Assembly: GCA_946406115.1 (NCBI GenBank)
Contig: OX291546.1
Coordinates: forward strand, 11,463,019-11,527,018
DNA length: 64,000 bases
Direction of reading: 5' to 3'
From: Apoda limacodes
Lineage: Eukaryota > Arthropoda > Insecta > Lepidoptera > Limacodidae
In this document: one piece after another, positions 39,601-48,600 of the stretch
Position numbering within the stretch: position 1 is the stretch's first letter
How the letters are laid out: each line of letters begins with the position of its first letter
Program-made: the position numbers and the translations under genes
The notes under the pieces: generated by a model
Told to the model about the DNA's origin: nothing
Databases searched by the model: none
What the model saw: the letters and a program-made list of their open reading frames with translations, nothing else

Positions 39601-42600
39601 TTGGATTGAATCAGCATTGAAAAAGTGACGTTCAACAGGTGTGTGATAATTACAAAGTTGCCAAAAAGTTACAAATGTCATTTGTCCAAAAGTGTTCGAA
39701 AGTTAATGCCCAGCCGACATAAACTTTGCACCAAAGTTATAATATGGTAATATTAATATATGTTTTACGTAATCAGCCGTATTGGTAAATGATCTACTTT
39801 ATTTATATAAAGTTTTGTATTGTTTCGCTATGATTTTTTGTTTTCGTTTGGTAACAGAGGTTAGATTGTTTTATTATAAGAGAAAGTAGACAAAAATGAC
39901 ATTTTCTCAAAATACCTCTATTGTTATGTAAGCGATGTTAATCTGTATACAAATATAAAAGAAGAATCTGACTGACTGACTAATTCAATGACATATTAAC
40001 GCACAGCCCAAACTGCTGTGTCTATCGTTAGGTTAAAAATTAAACTTGACATTTTTTACCGTAGTTGAAAAATTATCCCTTACAGGGCAAAATTGCGTAT
40101 GAAAATAGGTATGAGAATTCTAATATTTTTGTAGGTAAATCCATAAACAGTTGAAAACTTTCTTTTTCGAAAGTCCACGCGGACGAAGTCATCGGAAAAT
40201 GCTAGTTTGACTAACTGTCCACACCAGCTTTGCCTGGGCGAATTCTAATAGGCTGCTTAATGTAATCCAAATTAATGCTAAGTTATACGAAATTTTCTGT
40301 AAGTTTAAGTAATTTTTTTTTACAGATGATTATGTCTATGTATAAAAACCTTTCAAGTTCTTACCATTTTGTATGCTAAACTTCATGTTAAAAATGTTCT
40401 TTAAACTTGACATTGATTGGATTTTTAATATTTTTGCTCGTCCAAATTACCCAAAGAAATCATAAACGTAGAAGCTCTCTAACGTTGCGGTACTTAGCAT
40501 TTAAGCCTCTATCAAACAACTGCGGTAATATCGCATGCGTTATTGCGATATTGGGTACTACCTCCTTAATAAACAGCTGCGACTTTATCGTTCGATATTT
40601 CCAACGTGTGTATAAATTACACTGTCTGAAAAATAGTCAATTAAGTCGTTCGTGTACAATTACCTGGTCTCAGATGCTTACACTATACAACGTATTCTTT
40701 AGTTTATTTAGTTTTATATATCTTCAATGGGTCATATCGAGTAGCTGTTTAAAAACCAACTCTTTGACTGATAATAAATTCATAATATCCATAATGAAAA
40801 AAAAAATTCAAGATAATCGTACAGAAATATAACCGCTACTACTATTCAAAAGAATAACGAATATCATTGTGTGACTGTGTGTAGATCCCATAGATTAATA
40901 TATATGTATGTATATGTACTAGATAGTAGACCCCACATTGCATCCCGAGGTCCTGCTCCTCCTGTGTGTAAGATCACGTCGATTGGTTCTTTTAAAAAAT
41001 GTTAGTTTTTAAAATGTATTATTGTGTAATAAAATTGTATAAAAAAACTGGCCAAGTGCGTGTTGGGCCACGCGCATTGTAGGGTTCCGTAGAAGCCTCA
41101 TAAACCCTCATTTTTGAGGTTGTTTAAATATTGCCAAATACAACGGTTTCGCGCAGAGGGGGGGGGGGGGGACTAGCCTTACAAAAATTAGCACTTTAAA
41201 GTTTAAAGCTAAATATTTCGCAAATGGCTCCCCGATAGAAAAAGCCTTTACATTAGAAAACGGGATTTAAAAAAAAAGAACATTTAAAAAAATAAAACAA
41301 AAAGAGTCTTAGGCACATGCTGGTCTCGAACCCACTGACGTGTTGACGTTTAAAGTCATTTTGACATAACAGTAGGCTTATACTTTTTACCGTGCATACA
41401 AGTAGATACCTCAAAACTTTACGAGATGGCGCACCAGCTGTTGAGGACATAGGCTGATTTTTTGCCCGACTACGGCGAAGCATAAAGGAGGGTTATGATT
41501 TTGACCGGTATGTATGTATAAACAGATATGATCGCTCCGATGCTGATATAAAACCCACGCTTTGAACCTACTTGTAGTAAGCGGATTGGTAAGAAGTTGA
41601 GTCAGGTACCCATGTAGGAACGTTACGTACGTCTAAAATGTCTCATTAAATAAATTCGACTTAAAAATTGCAAAATAAAAGTTCAACCTTTTAAAGAATT
41701 ATTAACTGAAATTTATTAATAAGGGCCAATTTGTAATAGTATTGAAATTAAAGTTTTTGAAATGATAATCAAAGCAAATCATTAAAAACTGAACTTCGAG
41801 ACATCCAAACAACGTGCGCGCCAAAGATTACATATATCATCTTTGATGCGCGCCTATGTGCGCAGCTCCCTGTCACACGTTCGATTCGATGTTGCGCCAA
41901 GTTAACGTTAAAGTAACCATTGTTATCAATTTAAGTAGAATAGTCTTTAGAATGTTATTATTTTATTTTTCTACTTACGTGGCGCGATTTATACACTGGT
42001 GTAAATCAAACCACATTCTCCCTGACACAAAATGTACACAGGAGGATATCGTAATAACGCATGCGATATTATGGTCCGTTATATCGCAACTGTCTGGTAG
42101 AGCCTTACTTAGATAAAATCTCGAGAGTAATCAAATATAGGCACTTTGAATTGAGTGATAAATTTAATATTAAAAGGTAATATTTTTCGTTTAAATGTAG
42201 GGCAGCAGTACTTCTGACAGCGGTGTTAATGACGGCAGCTTCCCTCTACGAAGGTTATCTGGAGAGAAAGTATCGGTTTGCCTTGGTTTCCAACGAAGTG
42301 AGTTGCACATAGAATTCTTCTTAATAACATAATTGAATAGGTAGTTTAGTTGATTTCAACATTTATTTCGTTAATGAAAATATACATAGGTTCTAAACTA
42401 GTGATTAATCACTGTCAACATGTTTATCATTTGCATAAGATTTCTTGTTCAACATAAAACATTATATTTAATATTGTGAAAAAGTATGTTCATTATTATT
42501 ATTTGAAGCTTTATTTATTAATAAAATTGCATTTGATGTTGTTTTGCTGCAACATTATAAACTGTATAAAAGATTTGTAACATGTGTTGTTTTAAATTCA

Positions 42601-45600
42601 AGCAGTTTCTGCTAAAGGAATGTGCCAATATAAGCCCATATAATATGTTGAAACATTTTCTCTTTATTACATTCTTATGGTGAAATTGCTCTTACCCACA
42701 TGTTCTGAGAAATATACCTACACGAGTTTTTCGTATGTTTGCAGTCCAATAACAACAATACGTGTCTCGCGGAGGGGAAAAGAGCTGTGGATAATGAGTA
42801 CAAAGATAGGGAAGACACCCTTCGGAGGGAAACTTGTGGTAAATGTTTTAGTCATTTTGATAATGCCAGAAATTTGTTTTTTAAGTATGTACATTTTGAA
42901 TGATGATTATTAATATTTTTATAATTATTTCAATTATGTTGATTCAAATCTATCCAATGCTTAAATGTTAAAAAGTTTTCTGTTTACGGATCATAATTTA
43001 TGGAGTTCTAAGGGCCTAGTTGTAAGATGTGTTTGTAATTTCACATGATCTTAGAACTTGGCACTTAAAAGCAGATGTAAAATGTAAAAATATAAATAAA
43101 ATAAATGCAATTATAAATTAATAACAGATACTAATTAATTACTGATTGTTGTTTCTATTCGTATTTTTTTATTATATTTAATGTGAATTGACGTTTTTTT
43201 TATTAGGTGTGTGGTCGGAACTACTATTATCCTTTTCAATACTATCAAATGGTCGCACCATTCTTAGCACACAAAGACCGAACGATGGAGCCCTAACTTG
43301 TCTTCATGGGATGAGGTATGAAATTATTCTATTGAATTCCAAAAAATTGGGAGGTAATAAAATTAGTAAGATAGAAAACTTACACAAAGGTTTATTGACA
43401 ATTTTTTTATTTGAATATTAGTTTTAAATCAATATATAAAAAAACCTGTTAGAACATTTTATAAATTTACCTACCTAAGTAAAATAGTCAAATAATAGTT
43501 TTAAATGTTAATTCAGGTTCCGTACTGAGTCTCTTGACTCTTATGAGTTCACCAACGTGTCATCCGTCCGTCACTCTGTTTCGGGGACATAGAAACCATC
43601 TGAGGATATAAATTTTGGATAGTTACTCGGTTACCAAATTAACAATATAAAAATATATTCTTTAAGATATGATGTTTTCTTCATACGTCTCTTACGTACC
43701 CACTGTTGGAGCACGGCCTACCCTCACCGAGGGTGAGGGTCAAGTCGCTAGTGTCCTGAGTGGCGGAGGTTCGAACCCGGCGTATACCAATAAGTCTTTT
43801 CCTTAATTTCTCAAGTACATTGATTATTCAGACCACTGGCTTTTGGTGAAGGAAGCATCGTCAGGAAACCTGCATACGTCAAATAAAAAAAGACGTATGT
43901 GAAGCCCACAATCCACACTGGGCCTGCGTGTGGACTATTGCCCAAATCACCCTCGGTAAGGATAGATATGAAGGGTATTTATATGCAAAATCTTAGTTAG
44001 TCTTATAATCATGTAACGTACGATGTTAACAATGCTTGTTTATATGTAAATTGTAATACAAAAGGAAAACAATAGCTGACAATTGTGTAAACTATAAGAA
44101 TCTTATCAAAAAAATCGAAATGGTCAAGTAAGAGACGACTACTTCTTGTATAGTTAACATGCCGTATCTACTTCATAATCATATTTTAATTCATAATCAT
44201 GTTTATGATTTTGCTGACTGACTGACCTGGTAAAAGTATTGCTAGAGCCGGCATATAAATTCATTTTTAGACCTTGAATAAAATCGTTTTAGTATTTCGT
44301 TTTAGTTCTAATACTAAGACCTATATATTTATTTTATTAGCGTTGTGAGATAATGTGCTTTTTTCTTCAGATTTTTGTCAGTCGTATGGGTTATTATGGT
44401 ACACACGTATTTGACGATGTTCTACGTCGCTGACAACAAGACGATGCGTATCGTGACTGAACGCAATTTCCTGTATCAGTCCGTTGGTAACGCGACCTAC
44501 TGTGTTGACACTTTCTTTTTTATCAGGTATCATTGCTTACAAATTACAGTTTTTATTTAGTATCAATAAACCCTGTTCTTTCTTACTTGTCTTATAATGT
44601 AAACAAGCCTCCTAACCTCAAAAACAAAAAAAATTTGAATTAGGTTCTTATAAGAAAGGTCATATAGTGTAATTTGCCTTTCTCGTATTTTGACTTCGTC
44701 TGCGACTTTCTTCTGATAAGTTCAGAATTGATACGACGAGATATTTTTATGTCTTCCAAGATTACTATGAAATAGATCTCATAACTTGTAAACAATATAC
44801 TTACTGAAATTTAAATTGTTAAAAATTTCTTGGAAGGCCTATTTAAACCTAGAAATAAGTAAGAAGCTTAATTTACTCTACGTGATTCACTCATACTACG
44901 CAGGTTTGACGACTCTTTTTGAGACTCTGAAACAAGCTGCTTTTTATAAAAGTCATCCACAAACGGTCCCCCAAATTAACATAATATAGAGGAGTATGGT
45001 CGACGTATATGAATTTTCATAAATAAAACGGAATTTACAACATACTTTTTTACAAATTTGGCGGTATTCCAGTTTCTCCAGTGGTGCTACATTGACTAAT
45101 CATACAGTAATAAGTACATCGAAGTTTTGGAGTTATTGTATAATAAAGCTACCACATCTGTCTGACTACAAAACTGGAGCAATAAACCATTCCAAATGCA
45201 GAACGGTGTAAAATAGGACGTGACATTTCTCTGAAACTGTTAACATCAGTGTCAGAAGATGCCTTTAAGCTAACTAAGTGAAAAGGATATAGCATGGCAT
45301 TCACATATATGCCGAGTAAATCACTCATATGCGATTTACCAACAATATCATTTTCATGGCGGATCTACTGTAAGACATTATCAAGTCGCTTGAAGATCGC
45401 TGCAGAGTGTCCCAATACGTAGACCTAAGAATGCTATGAGTGATAGAGTAGGGATAAAGTAATTCCAGATTTTTCTTTAGGTATATGATATAATTCGAAA
45501 TAAGAAAAACTACTTAAGTCACTAACACAGCTAATTAGCATACTGAAGTGGTAAGGACTGTTCACATCGCTCGTCGAACCGATAACCTTTAAAAAAGAAA

Positions 45601-48600
45601 GTTTTCTAAAATAAAAAGAAGAAACCACGAATCGGATCACAATGTGGGCCATAGGTGTACAGACGATCTGGTTTGAATCGCAGGAAGCCACAGAATGGAG
45701 GAGGGCAGCTCAAGTTCTCAGTTGTAGAAATCTAAATCTAAATTGCTAAATGCATTGAATATTGTCAATAAAAGTACCACAAGTAAGTAGCCACAATATA
45801 CGAAAATTGCAGATTTTCGGTGATCATTTATTTTCAGAGCTTTTTCTCGGTAATCTTTGCGACATCTCGCGGCAACGAAACGCACTAAAATTAGGTCGAC
45901 AAACAAATATAGCAGATAAATGTTGCAATTACCACGTTTAGGCATCGACTACTACTTCTTTTTATTTCTTAGTTTTGTATCTTCATATATACACATTTTC
46001 ATATTTTTTCTATAAATTATACAACTGTTTCGATCAGTACAAAATTTTGTTCTCTAATTAATTATATTTTCTTACAGTGGTTTACTTGTAACGATACTAT
46101 TCCTTAGAACCGACGAAAAAAAAGAAGCCAAAAATACGGACAAAAAAAAGGTGGAAACAAATAAAACAGATATATCCAAAAATACGAATGGTTACACGAA
46201 TTCGTCATTATCGGTCTCAGTTATAAGCCAGCAGTCATTTTGCGAGGATTTGCTCGATAAACCGAAAGGGAAGATATATAATAAGAAAGAAATGTTCCAA
46301 ATTACAAAATCGTTTTTGCTTTTCGTCCTTTACCGAGTTGTGAGACTGACTCCCGCTTATGCCTTCGTTCTTGGATTGAATGAAATCACCCTTCGCTACA
46401 CTCATAATCAAGCGGTATTCGAACCTGCTGTTATTGATGACATCACGTGTAATCTCTACTGGTGGCGAAATTTGCTCTACATTAACAACTTTTACCCTCA
46501 ATCTGAGATGTGCATGGTATGGTCATGGTACATGGCCAATGATACACAATTCTATGTTATCGGCATACTGATATTACTAATTTCTGTAAAGTGAGTACCC
46601 ATTATACAGTTTTAGTATTTAAATATTATGTGAAATTAAATGTCATAATGCTCATTTCTTATTAACAGGAATCCGAAATTTTCCATGATCTCTGTATGTG
46701 TTATTTTGGTGAGCTCTTGGGCGACGTCTATTTACATATCGGTGTGGCATCAGTACAAGGCCAAAATCCAGGAGCCGTTTGAAATGTTTGATCCTCTTTA
46801 TGATAAACCTTGGTCTAGAATTGGTCCTTATTTGATTGGTAAGTCCATTGAATAGTGCATGTATTGAATTACATAGTCTTATAGTTTGCCGGAAACTGAA
46901 GATAAGGGGATTTTTTTTCCATCCCTGGTTTATTATTTTACCGCTTACTACATATATAAAGGCACCTTAGTCCAGATACTCTGCATCAGAAGCAGTGTTG
47001 TGAGGACAGGCTCACCCCCTGTTACGCAGGACTAAAGTGGTTGGTGAAACGACACACATTATGATGTGGGTGTATATCCAGCCACTGGTTGGCTCCTTCT
47101 GGTAATAAAAACCGTGAAAATATACATTTATAAAGGGGAAAAAATGTACCTGACACGGTTCTGTAGTAATATAATAAAAAATATGTGAATTTTATTAATA
47201 TAATAAATATAATTAATATAATATAATAAATGGATGGTCCCTTATTTTTATAAAATTTGTATAAATATAATGGGTAAACCATTTTTATTACACTTATGTT
47301 AAATAGATAAACATTTATACAATCCCTACCTTGCTACGCTATTGTACTAATTGAAAAAAAAAATACTTTTTCCCACTCCGCGGACATTGCTTATACTTTA
47401 TTAAAATATGCTCTTTTGGTACGAAACGAAATAGTATGAAATTATACTTTATTAAAATATGCTCTTTTGGTACGAAACGAAATAGTATGAAATTATACTT
47501 TATTAAAATATGCTCTTTTGGTACGAAACGAAATAGTATGAAATTGTAAACGAGGTAGCCAGGTAAAGCTTTATTTGAAGCCGGGGACAGTAATGTATTA
47601 TGTCATACTTCCTAAAATGCGACATATTTTTGCAGATGACCCCTAGCCCATAAGGTAAGTATGAACGGTTCTAATATTTGTATTTTGTATTGATTGTTGT
47701 AGGAATGATTGTCGGTTGGTACCTTCATAAGACGAAGTGTCAAATCAAGTTACCGTATTGGCTCGTTGCAGTGGGGTGGCCTGTCGCCATTGCCGTGTTT
47801 GGAAGTCTGATCTTTAGTATGACAAATGGGTTCTTCGAAGTATGGCCAACTGCTTTCTACGTCAGTATTGGACACACAGGTTCGTTTATATATTAAATAT
47901 ATCTTTTAATAATTTTTGAAAATACGACTTGGATTCCTTTGGGCGAAATTGAATATAAAAAAGTTAAGAGGGCAGAGAACGTTTAGTAGATAATTTTAAT
48001 ACCTATTGTAATGGTTTATTTGCATTATTTTTAATGTTTATTTAATGGTTTATTTTAAAATTTTAATGGGTATTTTTGCATTATGTTTTTTATTTGAAAG
48101 GCCTATGTATGCTATTGTGCGTGGAATATAATATTCTATAAAGGTCCGCCGAGGCTTCTCACGGTGGCACGGGTCCGAGTGGTCTAATTTTCAACGATTC
48201 TGCCGCATAGATCTGGCTGAATTTGAGCGATGGCCTGGGTTATAGACTTGAAGGGCATCGGTCGATTGTGGCTTATTGACATAATCCTGCGACTTCAGAA
48301 TAAAAAAGGGTGTAGCGGCGTCGAATCCCACGATCTTGGTGGCCAATTCACGTCAACTCTTTGAGAGATAACCATGCCCTCATATCGTTCATGCAGAATA
48401 TTCATCGTAGTGCCGTCCACGTTCAACCACATGTCATCTACGTCCGTATCAATCAATTTGGGCTAAGTGAAATTGGTTACTTTCGTTATTCACGGTAATG
48501 GCCTCAGTAACTTCGTTTTCTATAAAGTATGGACCAATAACGTTGCCGGCCCAAAATCCTTACCAAACATTAACCTTACCATTAATTAACATTTTGTGGA

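Noticed and set aside
40407..40832. 141-aa open frame on the + strand, among the longest unassigned frames
   Set aside because: It opens with TTG rather than ATG, lies in intron 3, overlaps a repeated palindromic block and has no recognisable domain; probably chance in AT-rich DNA.
41158..41171. Run of 14 G as a possible regulatory G-quadruplex
   Set aside because: A lone homopolymer run next to a repeat fragment; more likely slippage or a sequencing artefact.
47391..47543. CRISPR-like array
   Set aside because: The units are contiguous with no spacers; it is a simple tandem repeat in a eukaryotic intron.
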